The notes under the pieces: model-generated
Database searches by the model: none
What the model was told of the DNA's origin: nothing
The model's input: the letters and a program-made list of their open reading frames with translations, nothing else
Program-made: the position numbers and the translations under genes
Shown here: positions 1 through 8,135 of the stretch, one piece after another
Layout: each line of letters begins with the position of its first letter
Position numbering within the stretch: position 1 is the stretch's first letter
DNA from: Dyadobacter sediminis
GTDB lineage: Bacteria > Bacteroidota > Bacteroidia > Cytophagales > Spirosomataceae
Direction: 5' to 3'
NCBI RefSeq assembly: GCF_005860765.1
Contig: NZ_VCEI01000030.1
Coordinates: 310,001 to 374,000 of the forward strand
DNA length: 64,000 nt

Positions 1-891
1 TTCGGATTTGACCCGCAGATTCTACCGGAAGTAGTGCCTACGTTCAGTGAGCAAGGCTTTGTAACAGCAACTGCTGCCGCTGAACTTGGATTGCGTGCCG
101 GAATACCCGTTACTTACAGAGCCGGAGACCAGCCAAACAATGCTTTTTCATTGAATGTTCTGGAACCGGGCGAAGTAGCTGCAACAGCCGGAACATCGGG
201 TGTGGTTTACGGCGTAAGTGATCAGATCAAGTTTGATCCGAAATCCAGAGTCAATACTTTTTTACATGTAAATCCATTATCCGAAGCGGCCCGTTACGGT
301 GTGTTGCTTTGTGTAAACGGTACCGGAAGCCTTAACGGATGGATGCGGAACACGTTACTAAGCGGAAACTTGTCTTACCCGGAAATTAATCATCTTGCAG
401 CACAGTCACCGGTCGGCTCAGCGGGACTGCTTTGTCTTCCTTTCGGAAACGGCGCAGAGCGCATGCTGGAAAATCAGGATCCGGGCAGCAGCTTCAAAGG
501 GCTGCATTTCAGCCGTCATGGATTAAGTCACTGGGCACGTGCTTCGCAGGAAGGCATTGTGTTTGCACTGTTTTATGGCATGGAAATCATGGAAACAGTC
601 GGCGTTTCTCTGAAGCGTATACGCGCCGGAGAAGCAAATATGTTTTTAAGTCCGGTATTCCGGGAAACCTTTGCCAATATTTCGGGTGCAACGGTTGAGC
701 TTTACAATACAGACGGCGCTCAGGGTGCCGCACGCGCAGCCGGTTTCGGGCTTGGATATTACAAAAACCGGAATGAAGCTTTTACAGGTTTATCGGCTGT
801 CAAAACCATTGAACCGGATGCGATATTGCGGGAAACCACGAAGGAAGCATATGAAAACTGGAAACTTGCACTTGCAAAGAACCTGGCCTGA
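1..891 (+). CDS. FGGY-family carbohydrate kinase, xylulokinase-like (C-terminal part)
   Basis: The reading frame is open from base 1, so the 5' end lies outside the window and about 296 C-terminal residues are seen, where full FGGY kinases have about 490-500. The visible part covers the end of FGGY_N and the whole FGGY_C ATPase domain, with an AGDQ..N stretch, the nucleotide-site motif TAGTSGVVYG and NGTGSLNGWMRN. Family knowledge: such kinases phosphorylate a sugar (D-xylulose, gluconate, glycerol or ribulose) with ATP in the cytoplasm. The TAGTSGVV motif and overall look fit xylulokinase best, but the substrate-binding half is outside the window. It ends in TGA just before a repeat-built hairpin and a larger terminator hairpin. 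Confidence 0.85.
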   Translation, partial: FGFDPQILPEVVPTFSEQGFVTATAAAELGLRAGIPVTYRAGDQPNNAFSLNVLEPGEVAATAGTSGVVYGVSDQIKFDPKSRVNTFLHVNPLSEAARYGVLLCVNGTGSLNGWMRNTLLSGNLSYPEINHLAAQSPVGSAGLLCLPFGNGAERMLENQDPGSSFKGLHFSRHGLSHWARASQEGIVFALFYGMEIMETVGVSLKRIRAGEANMFLSPVFRETFANISGATVELYNTDGAQGAARAAGFGLGYYKNRNEAFTGLSAVKTIEPDAILRETTKEAYENWKLALAKNLA

Positions 892-898
892 ATGTTTT

Positions 899-947
899 AG
901 CTGTTAGCTATTAGCTGTTAGCTGATGGATAATAGCTAACAGCTTTT
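899..947 (+). repeat. TAGCT-type short repeats forming a hairpin
   Basis: AGCTGTTAGCTAT (899-911) is an exact inverted copy of ATAGCTAACAGCT (932-944), and a second direct copy of TTAGCTGTTAGCT lies between them. The hairpin is followed by TTTT, so it could act as a weak terminator for the kinase gene. A related string, GCTAATAGCTAATAGCTG, occurs near 42542, which suggests a dispersed simple repeat rather than a one-off. Confidence 0.6.
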
Positions 948-1050
948 GTAAAGATAGATTTTGCGTACAAAGTCAAATATTAAGGCTAAGGACTTCAGTT
1001 GATTTTAAGCGATTGCTGCTTATTTTAAAATACATGAACTGTTGGTTTAA

Positions 1051-1124
1051 GCAACTTGTCAGAAGCATGCTATTTGGGTGATTTTCACATACAAGTGGCA
1101 TGCTTCTGATCAGTTGCTTTTTTT
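1051..1124 (+). terminator. Long stem-loop terminator after the FGGY kinase
   Basis: Arms 1051-1070 and 1098-1117 pair over 20 bases with two mismatches around a 27-base loop, and the right arm runs straight into seven T. It sits between the plus-strand kinase and the converging minus-strand ssb gene. The stem is longer than usual for an intrinsic terminator. Confidence 0.75.
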
Positions 1125-1153
1125 ATTCGGTTCAATGTTGATGCCACATCCGA

Positions 1154-1492
1154 TCAGGCTCTCATTTCCTGATGCTCTCTGACAATTTCTTCAATTTTGA
1201 ATGCCACAATTTCAGCTACTTTTACGGTCTGATCATCTTTGTTCTGGTACTGGCGATAGTTAAGACGACCTTCCACAGCAATCATTTTTCCCTTTTCAAG
1301 TAACGTTTCGCAGCGCTGCGCAAGCTGGCCCCAGGCTACAATGGAATGCCATGCCGTATTTTTTACTTCTTCCTTGTTTCTGTTGATGTAGGTTTCATTG
1401 GTAGCCAAAGAGAAAGTAGCCAGCTTTCCGCCTTCAAATTCCTTTACATTGATTTCACGGCCAACGTTTCCGATTAGTTTCACTGTGTTCAT
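1154..1492 (-). CDS. ssb: Single-stranded DNA-binding protein, short form
   Basis: A 112-residue protein that is almost only an OB-fold: it begins MNTVKLIGNVGREINVKEF and holds the usual F-S-L-A-T-N-E-T, W-H-x-I-V-A-W-G and K-G-x-x-I-A-V-E-G-R-L signatures of bacterial SSB. It would coat single-stranded DNA as a tetramer. It ends in EHQEMRA and lacks both the glycine-rich linker and the acidic DDDIPF-type tip with which standard SSB (about 150-180 aa) recruits repair and replication partners. It is therefore probably a second, accessory SSB, with the full-length replicative one elsewhere (inference). It stands alone, convergent with the upstream kinase. Confidence 0.93.
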   Translation of the reverse strand: MNTVKLIGNVGREINVKEFEGGKLATFSLATNETYINRNKEEVKNTAWHSIVAWGQLAQRCETLLEKGKMIAVEGRLNYRQYQNKDDQTVKVAEIVAFKIEEIVREHQEMRA

Positions 1493-1749
1493 GTTTATAA
1501 AAGACTAATGATGAATGTTTGTTTTAACGCGTTCATTGTGAATCGACAATGCAAATGAAGCGGATTGCCGGAAAGTGATTCGGTTATTAACTGTTTACAG
1601 TCATATAAAAACATTTGCAGTCGTTTGCAAACGGAAACAGTGCTTTTGATTGCCCGAAACAGATGAATTTTACTATATTGCACGAAGAGTCGTTATATAT
1701 ACACACTGCTTGAATCTGTAAACGGATTCAAATTAAACCAGTACAGTGA

Positions 1750-2106
1750 ATGAAGAATTGCCTGGAATGCGGGAAACCTCTGATGGGAAGGGTAGATAAA
1801 AAATTCTGCTCCGATATGTGCCGGAACAGCTACAACAACCGGCTGAATTCAGATTCCTACAATGTAATCCGTAACATGAACAATCAGCTGCGTAAAAACC
1901 GCAGGATTCTGGAAGAACTGTGCCCGGAAGAAAAATCCAAAACGACTAAAAGCATTCTTGTCAACAAAGGCTTTGACTTCAACCTTATAACCAGCGTCCG
2001 CCCTACCTTGAAAGGCAGTATCTATTATTTTGTTTACGATTATGGATACCTTGACCTCGAAAATGATTTTTATCTGATTGTAAAAGATAAACGATTGGAT
2101 AAATAG
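1750..2106 (+). CDS. Small zinc-ribbon protein
   Basis: A 118-residue protein of unknown function. The N-terminus has two cysteine pairs (C4-x2-C7 and C20-x3-C24, in KNCLECGKPL and KKFCSDMCRNSY), a treble-clef/zinc-ribbon pattern also seen in FCS-type fingers. The rest is a basic helical stretch (NNQLRKNRRILEEL) and a beta-rich tail with several tyrosines. Similar proteins are common as hypothetical genes in Cytophagales (from memory). It lies 30 bases upstream of the aldo/keto reductase on the same strand and may share its transcript. A nucleic-acid-binding role is possible but not shown. Confidence 0.8.
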   Translation: MKNCLECGKPLMGRVDKKFCSDMCRNSYNNRLNSDSYNVIRNMNNQLRKNRRILEELCPEEKSKTTKSILVNKGFDFNLITSVRPTLKGSIYYFVYDYGYLDLENDFYLIVKDKRLDK

Positions 2107-2136
2107 ATATTTGCAAAAAATTCAAATCCCGCACGA

Positions 2137-3021
2137 ATGAAAAAAGTAAGTCTCAGCGATTCCGGCCCGAAAGTGTCCGAAGCAGTTTATGGTTTCTGGA
2201 GATGGACTGATGAAGGTGTTCAAACCACTTCTCAGATCGAAAAAACTGTTAATCTTTGCCTGGATCTGGGCATAAACACTTTTGATCACGCGGATGTTTA
2301 CGGCGATTTTACCATTGAAGAACATTTTGGAAAAATTATCCAGAACAAATCTTTCAAACGGGACGATATTGTCCTCTTCAGCAAATGCGGGATAAGAAAA
2401 GCAAAAAACGGTTATCTGACTTATTACGATACTTCATATAATCACATCATCAACAGCATCAACGGTTCTTTACAAAGGCTCAAGACGGATTATGTGGATA
2501 TTTTTCTGCTGCATCAAAGTGACTTTCTGACCGATCCTGAGGAAACTGCCGGGGCACTTGCAGAAATTGTAAAATCCGGAAAAGCCAAGCATATCGGCGT
2601 TGCCAATTTCACTGTTTTTCAGCACCAGCTGCTTGCATCCTATCTGAGGATTCCGATCGTGACCAATCACATCGAGCTGAACCTGATGAACACAACGGCG
2701 ATTGAAGATGGGCGGATTGATTTTATCAAACAGAATTTCAGCAAACCGCTGGCTTGGGCGCCGCTTGCAGGAGGTAAAATTCTGAACGGTACCGATGAAA
2801 AAGTAGTAAGGCTGCGCGCCAAACTGGAAGAGGTCGGAACAAACTACAACGCAAACATAGAACAAACCGCTGTGGCCTGGCTGATGAAACTGGGCACTTT
2901 GCCGATTATCGGTTCACTTTCGGAATCCCGTATCAGAAATGCGGCAAGTGCATCCGAAATCAGGCTGAGCAATGAAGACTGGTATGAAATATATCATGCC
3001 GCCGGAAACAAAGTCTACTGA
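2137..3021 (+). CDS. Aldo/keto reductase (YdhF-like)
   Basis: A 294-residue NADPH-dependent oxidoreductase of the AKR TIM-barrel superfamily. The catalytic tetrad can be read as D50, Y55 (in FDHADVYGDF), K83 (in LFSKCG) and H126 (in LLHQSD); the C-terminal nucleotide-binding part contains PIIGSLSESRI. Overall it resembles the YdhF subgroup, whose substrates are poorly defined aldehydes and ketones. The start ATG follows the zinc-ribbon gene by 30 bases. No signal peptide, so cytoplasmic. Confidence 0.92.
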   Translation: MKKVSLSDSGPKVSEAVYGFWRWTDEGVQTTSQIEKTVNLCLDLGINTFDHADVYGDFTIEEHFGKIIQNKSFKRDDIVLFSKCGIRKAKNGYLTYYDTSYNHIINSINGSLQRLKTDYVDIFLLHQSDFLTDPEETAGALAEIVKSGKAKHIGVANFTVFQHQLLASYLRIPIVTNHIELNLMNTTAIEDGRIDFIKQNFSKPLAWAPLAGGKILNGTDEKVVRLRAKLEEVGTNYNANIEQTAVAWLMKLGTLPIIGSLSESRIRNAASASEIRLSNEDWYEIYHAAGNKVY

Positions 3022-3131
3022 TCATCTGTAAAGTCCGCTAGTTGACTAAACCTTGCAATTGTGCTTCGGCATGACTTTTTGAAACAGCGTATACAGCTTA
3101 AAATATTTCTTAAAGTTTATCCCAGGTTCAA

Positions 3132-4652
3132 ATGGCAGTTATTGGTGAGCTTATCAAAAAAGCGATTGATTTTACGGGTATGATCATGAGCGATCCGGAC
3201 CCTGTAAAAGCACAGAAAAAAGTACTTGAAAATCTGCTTGAAACCGCGCGGCTTACAGCGTTTGGCAAAGCTTATCATTTTACAGAAATTCTCGAAAGCG
3301 AAGATATCGTTGCTGCATTCCAAAGCAAAGTTCCCGTTCATGACTATGATAAAATGCATGCGGAATGGTGGCACTATTTGCTGGAAGGACATCAGAATGT
3401 AACCTGGCCCGGCGGACAGAATTATTTTGCACTCAGCAGCGGAACAACAAGCAACAGCAAGCACATTCCGGTAACAGATGCCATGCTCGAGTCGATCCGG
3501 AAAGCAGGAATCCAGGAAATTGCCAGCCTGAGCGCATTCAACCTGCCCGGCGATTTTTTTACCAAGCAAATCCTGATGCTGGGAAGCAGCACAAGCCTGA
3601 TTGAGAAAGACGACCATAAAGAAGGCGAGATCAGCGGGATTTCCGCCAGTAACCTTCCGACCTGGTTTGGCGGAATTTACAAACCCGGCCGCGAAATCGC
3701 CGACATTCCCGATTGGGACGAACGTGTTAAGAGAATCGCTGAAGAAGCTCCGAAATGGGACATAGGCTGTATTTCGGGTATTCCGGCGTGGATAGAACTG
3801 ATGTTGAAAGAAATCATCAGTTATCACAAGCTCAGCAACATCCATGAAATATGGCCGAGCCTGATGGTGTATACAACCGGAGGCGTGGCCTTCGAGCCTT
3901 ACAAAAAAAGCCTTGAACAATTACTGGCGCATCCGCTTATCTACATTGACACGTACCTTGCATCCGAAGGCTTTATAGCCATACAAAAACGGCCGGACAC
4001 AACTTCTATGGCCCTGTTTCCGGACAACGGGATCTTTTATGAATTTGTGCCTTTTGATGGCGACCATGTGGATGAGAACGGACTTGTAAAACCCGGCGCA
4101 AAGGTATTTTCACTGGCTGATGCGGAAGAAGACAAGGAATATGTTTTACTGATTTCTACGGTTTCAGGCGCATGGCGGTACATGATCGGCGATACCGTTA
4201 CAATTACGGACAAGGCAAGAGCAGAAATAAAAATTACCGGCCGTACAAAGCACTTTCTGAATGTTGTAGGTTCGCAGCTTTCTGTAAATCAGATGAATGA
4301 TGCTTTACGTGTACTTGAAAAAGAGTACGATACCGTCATGAAGGAATTCATTGTGGCCGCTGTTCACAGAAACGACGAGTACATACATAAATGGTACATA
4401 AGCTGCGATAAGTCACTCGATAAAGTGCAGGTTGCAGAAGCACTCGACAAAACTTTGAAAGAAAACAACAAAAATTACAACGTTGCAAGAACCAGAGCAC
4501 TCAAAGGTGTAGAAGTTGAACTCGTACCTGAAGAAATTTTCTACAAATGGAGTGAAGAAACCAAAAAACTTGGAGGACAGGTAAAAATTCCTCGTGTCAT
4601 GAAAGAAGAAGATTTTCTTGAATTTGCCGCCTTCGCAGAAAAAAATCTATAA
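3132..4652 (+). CDS. GH3 auxin-responsive promoter family protein (ANL acyl-amido synthetase fold)
   Basis: A 506-residue member of the GH3 family, known in plants for conjugating auxin or jasmonate to amino acids through an acyl-adenylate. The ATP-binding motifs are present in order: SSGTTSNSKHIPVT (P-loop-like), YLASEGF, RYMIGDTVTI and the hinge KITGRTKHFLNVVG. Bacterial GH3 proteins are frequent in Bacteroidetes, with unknown acyl substrates. The frame overlaps the converging peptidase gene by 6 bases at its 3' end. A large antisense open frame (3117-3920) is a codon-bias shadow. Function beyond acyl-adenylate chemistry is inference. Confidence 0.93.
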   Translation: MAVIGELIKKAIDFTGMIMSDPDPVKAQKKVLENLLETARLTAFGKAYHFTEILESEDIVAAFQSKVPVHDYDKMHAEWWHYLLEGHQNVTWPGGQNYFALSSGTTSNSKHIPVTDAMLESIRKAGIQEIASLSAFNLPGDFFTKQILMLGSSTSLIEKDDHKEGEISGISASNLPTWFGGIYKPGREIADIPDWDERVKRIAEEAPKWDIGCISGIPAWIELMLKEIISYHKLSNIHEIWPSLMVYTTGGVAFEPYKKSLEQLLAHPLIYIDTYLASEGFIAIQKRPDTTSMALFPDNGIFYEFVPFDGDHVDENGLVKPGAKVFSLADAEEDKEYVLLISTVSGAWRYMIGDTVTITDKARAEIKITGRTKHFLNVVGSQLSVNQMNDALRVLEKEYDTVMKEFIVAAVHRNDEYIHKWYISCDKSLDKVQVAEALDKTLKENNKNYNVARTRALKGVEVELVPEEIFYKWSEETKKLGGQVKIPRVMKEEDFLEFAAFAEKNL

Positions 4653-5258
4653 GCTTTTTCCATTCTGGCCAGTTTCCAGCTTTAAAACCTGCTCCATAAT
4701 ATCGTCTGGCGAAAGATACAAACGGGCTATTTTCTGTTTGTATTTTTCTGACAGATTTGCATTGTTCAGTATAAAGTGCTTGGTTTCAAGAATGTATTTT
4801 CCAAGTCCGTGATTTACTGCATACGTATCTGCTGTTCGTTCGGCTTCGCGTACGTACTTTGAAGAAAGCAGATAACCAACACCAAACCGGATCATGCCCG
4901 GCATATTCCGGTTTTCATAATCCATAATATGGCCCAGTTCATGTCCGATCCAGCCAATGATGATGTTTGACGGAAGCTGATGAATGGGAATTGCCGACGT
5001 TTTAAGTCTGAACAACGCACTGATGTTGATATTGTAAGCCCTGTGTTTGCCGAATACGGAAAGTACTTTGGGCTGTGCCTGCATTACCGATCGTTTAATG
5101 TTCTTTTTAAAAACAAAATCAATGTGCGTTTCTTTCAGTTCAGGATAAAATGACAACGCCTTTAAAATCTCGTTTTCAAGAACTTTGGGGATAATCTTGT
5201 TTATTTTATACTGATCGAATTCATCAGATGCGAGCGGGTTATTCAATAAATCTGACAT
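4647..5258 (-). CDS. M48-like putative zinc metallopeptidase
   Basis: A 203-residue protein with the zinc-peptidase motif HELGH at residues 106-110, followed about 28 residues later by REAERTADTYA, which fits the third zinc ligand (Glu) and the downstream Asp of M48-type peptidases. No signal peptide; a short apolar segment (RFGVGYLLSSKY) lies between the two motifs, so it is either cytoplasmic or weakly membrane-associated. It is smaller than most M48 enzymes and its substrate is unknown. It converges on the GH3 gene with a 6-base overlap. Confidence 0.8.
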   Translation of the reverse strand: MSDLLNNPLASDEFDQYKINKIIPKVLENEILKALSFYPELKETHIDFVFKKNIKRSVMQAQPKVLSVFGKHRAYNINISALFRLKTSAIPIHQLPSNIIIGWIGHELGHIMDYENRNMPGMIRFGVGYLLSSKYVREAERTADTYAVNHGLGKYILETKHFILNNANLSEKYKQKIARLYLSPDDIMEQVLKLETGQNGKSL

Positions 5259-5361
5259 AGCAATGTTCCTGATTTAAAAGTATCAGATCAGGGCCAAGTT
5301 AAAAAATTATTCCAGATTACAGACGAAATTTCTTTACAACTTAACCGAATATTCTGCTACG

Positions 5362-5946
5362 CTACTCTTTCAATTGTTTGGCATCCAACTTCCTGATTAT
5401 ATCTTTTTTGTTAAACACCAATCGCCACACCGCAAAAGAAGTATCTGAACCGGCCATGCATACTTTGCATACCGGACTTTCCGCTGCAACCGGCGCATTG
5501 TAAACCAGAAGCGTGTCATTCAGTTGCTGAAGGTTATCGCTGGCGGTCATTTTCTTTCCGGCGCTGTACAAATAAGCTTCCAGTACTTCGCGTTCCTTCG
5601 CAGCCAGGCCTGCACTTTTAATATCTTCTTTTCCCACCAGTGACACGCGTACGCCGTATTCCTTTTGCAACGCTTCAACTACGGGTATGGACGAAAGGTT
5701 TTTACAAAGTTCGCCGGCCTTTTCAGGCGATTTGCCCAATTCGTTTTTAAGCGATTTTTCGGCAATCTGTGCAATTTTTTTTCCCCATTCGTCGGCAGTA
5801 TAAACAAGCTGCGTATTCGTAACCCTTTTGATTTGTGAAGCTTTTATTTCCCGGGAAAGTTCTTTTGTATTTTCCACGCGGCCGCCCATATCACATGCAG
5901 ATAAAAAGCAGAGCATGGCTGCGGCATAAAACAGTTTCAGTTTCAT
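5362..5946 (-). CDS. Lipoprotein with Tll0287/DUF3365-like fold, haem motif degenerate
   Basis: A 194-residue exported lipoprotein: signal MKLKLFYAAAMLCFLSAC with the lipid-carrying Cys at 18. The body resembles the DUF3365/Tll0287-like haem-binding domain (pattern C81..., S86-x-P88, EYGVRVSL, LEAYLYSAGKK, LLVYNAPV), where a c-type haem normally sits on CxxCH near the end. Here the motif is C160-K-V-C163-M164: both cysteines are kept but the axial His is replaced by Met. Haem attachment by the normal route is thus doubtful. It is divergent from prfA. The family assignment is by motif resemblance only. Confidence 0.7.
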   Translation of the reverse strand: MKLKLFYAAAMLCFLSACDMGGRVENTKELSREIKASQIKRVTNTQLVYTADEWGKKIAQIAEKSLKNELGKSPEKAGELCKNLSSIPVVEALQKEYGVRVSLVGKEDIKSAGLAAKEREVLEAYLYSAGKKMTASDNLQQLNDTLLVYNAPVAAESPVCKVCMAGSDTSFAVWRLVFNKKDIIRKLDAKQLKE

Positions 5947-6045
5947 CTTTTATTTAAATTATACTTTATGATAACGTTATGTAACAATTTGAAATTCACA
6001 AGATACAGCGAACACCTGAAAAACGTTCCTTTTATCTAAATTGCC

Positions 6046-6053
6046 TATCTTTG
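6046..6053 (+). promoter_or_regulatory. Bacteroidetes -7 box upstream of prfA
   Basis: TATCTTTG matches the TAnnTTTG -7 consensus. It overlaps the more upstream in-frame TTG (6051), which argues for the ATG at 6090 as the prfA start. No clear -33 element was found. Confidence 0.6.
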
Positions 6054-6089
6054 TGCCCCGAATGGGGAATGCCAAAGATTTTTACCGAG

Positions 6090-7163
6090 ATGATTGATAA
6101 ATTAGAAGCCATAAAAGAACGTTTCGAAGAAGTTTCGCAACAGATTATACAACCGGAAATTGTATCCGACTCTGCACGCTATTCCAAAATTAGCAAGGAA
6201 TACAAGGATCTGGGCCGTATTGTTGAATATTATCATGCTTATCAGAAAATCCAGAAAGACATTGCCGGTACCAAAGAGCTCATTGCAACCGAAAAAGATG
6301 AGGAACTGAGGGAAATGGCCAAAGAGGAACTGGACGAGCTTACTCCGAAACTGGAAGAACTGGAACAATCCATAAAAGAACTGCTGATCCCGAAAGATCC
6401 GAATGACAGCCGAAATATAATCCTGGAAATAAGAGGCGGAACCGGCGGCGACGAGGCGGCAATTTTTGCAGGCGACCTGTTCCGGATGTATCAGCGCTTT
6501 TTTGAAAGAATGGGCTGGCGTTCATCTATTATGGATTTTACGGAAGGCACCAACGGAGGGTACAAGGAAATCATCTGCAAAGTGGAAGGCGAGGATGTAT
6601 ACGGTAAAATGAAGTTCGAATCCGGCGTTCACCGCGTACAGCGCGTTCCTCAGACGGAATCGCAGGGAAGAATCCATACTTCCGCTGCTTCGGTGGCTGT
6701 GTTGCCGGAAGCAGAAGAAGTGGATGTGCAGATCAACATGAATGACGTTCGTGTAGATACTTTTCAGTCGTCAGGAGCCGGCGGACAATCGGTAAATACA
6801 ACTTATTCTGCGGTAAGACTTACGCATATTCCTTCTGGTCTTGTCGTAAGCTGCCAGGACGAGCGTTCCCAGCTGAAAAACAAAGATCGTGCATTAAGCG
6901 TCCTGCGCTCCAGATTGTACGAAATCGAGCTTAAAAAGCATAACGACGCCATCAGTTCACAGCGTAAATCCATGGTCGGCAGCGGTGACCGTTCCGACAA
7001 AATCCGGACTTATAACTATCCGCAAAGCCGCATTACGGATCACCGGATCGGCTACACGGTTTATAATCTTCCGGCTGTGATGGAAGGTGATATCGGCGAA
7101 TTTATCGAAAGATTAAGAATTGCCGAAAATGCAGAGAGAATGCAGGAAGGAGAAACGGTTTAA
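6090..7163 (+). CDS. prfA: Peptide chain release factor 1
   Basis: 357 residues from ATG 6090. RF1 recognises UAA and UAG stop codons in the ribosomal A site and triggers release of the finished protein. Seen: an N-terminal coiled-coil region (EELREMAKEELDEL), the codon-recognition domain with the PxT-type region, the universally conserved GGQ tripeptide in SSGAGGQSVNTT, and the basic RF1 tail region with HRIGYTVYNLP. A longer reading from TTG 6051 is possible in frame but begins inside the promoter box, and family members start MIDKLEAIKERF, as here. It converges with the thioredoxin-fold gene with a 1-base gap. Confidence 0.97.
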   Translation: MIDKLEAIKERFEEVSQQIIQPEIVSDSARYSKISKEYKDLGRIVEYYHAYQKIQKDIAGTKELIATEKDEELREMAKEELDELTPKLEELEQSIKELLIPKDPNDSRNIILEIRGGTGGDEAAIFAGDLFRMYQRFFERMGWRSSIMDFTEGTNGGYKEIICKVEGEDVYGKMKFESGVHRVQRVPQTESQGRIHTSAASVAVLPEAEEVDVQINMNDVRVDTFQSSGAGGQSVNTTYSAVRLTHIPSGLVVSCQDERSQLKNKDRALSVLRSRLYEIELKKHNDAISSQRKSMVGSGDRSDKIRTYNYPQSRITDHRIGYTVYNLPAVMEGDIGEFIERLRIAENAERMQEGETV

Positions 7164-7164
7164 T

Positions 7165-7725
7165 TTACTTTGAAGCATAAATGGCATTGTAAGTCTTTGA
7201 TTTGTAAATTTCAAAGGCTTCTTTTTTGTAATAGCCGTCACCAATAAAAGTAATTACCTGATGATACTCCTTTGCTTTCAGGTACCCGGGCAAAGGCTGT
7301 ATCATCTGAAATTTTTCATCCAGAAATACCGTTGTCGGGAAACTCGGCTGATTGTTCGTTAATGCCAGCGCAAGCTGATGAATTCCTCTGCCGCCCTCTG
7401 CAATGAACTCGAATTTTGTATTGTCCAGCGTAATCGGCTGTTTTTGCTCTGCATCCAGCTTTACTGCGTAATATTTTTTACTCACGTAATCGATTACCGC
7501 CTTGTTTCTGAAAGTTTCGCGGTCCATTACTTTGCACCATCCGCACCAGTCGGTATACACATCAATCAAAATCTTTCTTGGTTCCGTCTTGGTTTTGGCA
7601 TAAGCTTGCTCAATGGTCAGCCACTGGATTCCCTGCGCTCCCGAAAGCGATTTGTCGGATTGGAAACCGGTTAGGCAAACTAGAATCAATAAGATCGGAA
7701 GGACAGAGTTAAGCAGATTTTTCAT
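7165..7725 (-). CDS. Exported thioredoxin-fold protein (thioredoxin_7/DUF255-like)
   Basis: 186 residues with an N-terminal signal/anchor (LLNSVLPILLILVCLTG) and a thioredoxin-like domain. The redox motif is C61-G-W-C64 within YTDWCGWCKVMDRETF, and the cis-Pro loop is QPSFPTTVFLD. The CGWC form and the MDRETF continuation are typical of the thioredoxin_7 group, thought to reduce or isomerise disulfides in the periplasm. There is a long acidic/aromatic insertion between the two motifs. The substrate is unknown. It stands alone on the minus strand, divergent from the B12 locus. Confidence 0.88.
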   Translation of the reverse strand: MKNLLNSVLPILLILVCLTGFQSDKSLSGAQGIQWLTIEQAYAKTKTEPRKILIDVYTDWCGWCKVMDRETFRNKAVIDYVSKKYYAVKLDAEQKQPITLDNTKFEFIAEGGRGIHQLALALTNNQPSFPTTVFLDEKFQMIQPLPGYLKAKEYHQVITFIGDGYYKKEAFEIYKSKTYNAIYASK

Positions 7726-7878
7726 GAGAAGTTATTTGCCAGAATAAAGTTAAACACAAGTATAAAAGTTCCGGCAAAAAATTTAAGTTTCTCCATATAT
7801 CAAACCATTACAGTCCGCAGAAAAGTCAGGAGTCAACTTACAAAGGACAAGCCGACGTCATAAATCAATTCATTTTCC

Positions 7879-7886
7879 TACCTTTG
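7879..7886 (+). promoter_or_regulatory. -7 box in front of the cobalamin riboswitch
   Basis: TACCTTTG fits the TAnnTTTG consensus and lies a few bases before the first paired bases of the riboswitch, where a transcript start is expected. Confidence 0.65.
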
Positions 7887-7892
7887 CAGCGT

Positions 7893-8066
7893 TTTGGTGC
7901 TGAACACTGCTTTTATGCAGCAGTAAGGCTTAATAGGGAATCCCGTTTTATTCGGGAGCTGTCCCCGCAACTGTAAGTCCACAAACGCTGGTTCTATCTG
8001 CATTGCCACTGTTCTGACAAACGGGAAGGCGCCGGAATCAGCAGGACAAGCCAGGAGACCTGCCGG
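7893..8066 (+). promoter_or_regulatory. Cobalamin (B12) riboswitch
   Basis: The leader contains the conserved blocks of the AdoCbl/B12 riboswitch in the correct order: GGGAA near 7937, GCTGTCCCCGCAACTGTAAG near 7958-7977, GCCACTG near 8005, GGGAAGGCG near 8023 and the closing GACAAGCCAGGAGACCTGCC (8045-8064). It controls the TonB receptor gene that follows. Family knowledge: binding of cobalamin lowers expression of uptake genes. No separate terminator is visible before the gene, so control of translation initiation is the more likely mode (inference). Confidence 0.96.
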
Positions 8067-8135
8067 AACCCATTATTGTTTGTACGTTTTCGGAGGAAGA
8101 ACGGAAAGCATTTGCTCATTCATGATCCTTTTTGT

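Noticed and set aside
1495..1683. 62-codon minus-strand open frame upstream of ssb
   Set aside because: No family, no promoter, and it fills the ssb leader region.
3117..3920. 267-codon minus-strand open frame
   Set aside because: Lies fully antisense to the GH3 gene, which has all family motifs; no recognisable protein features.
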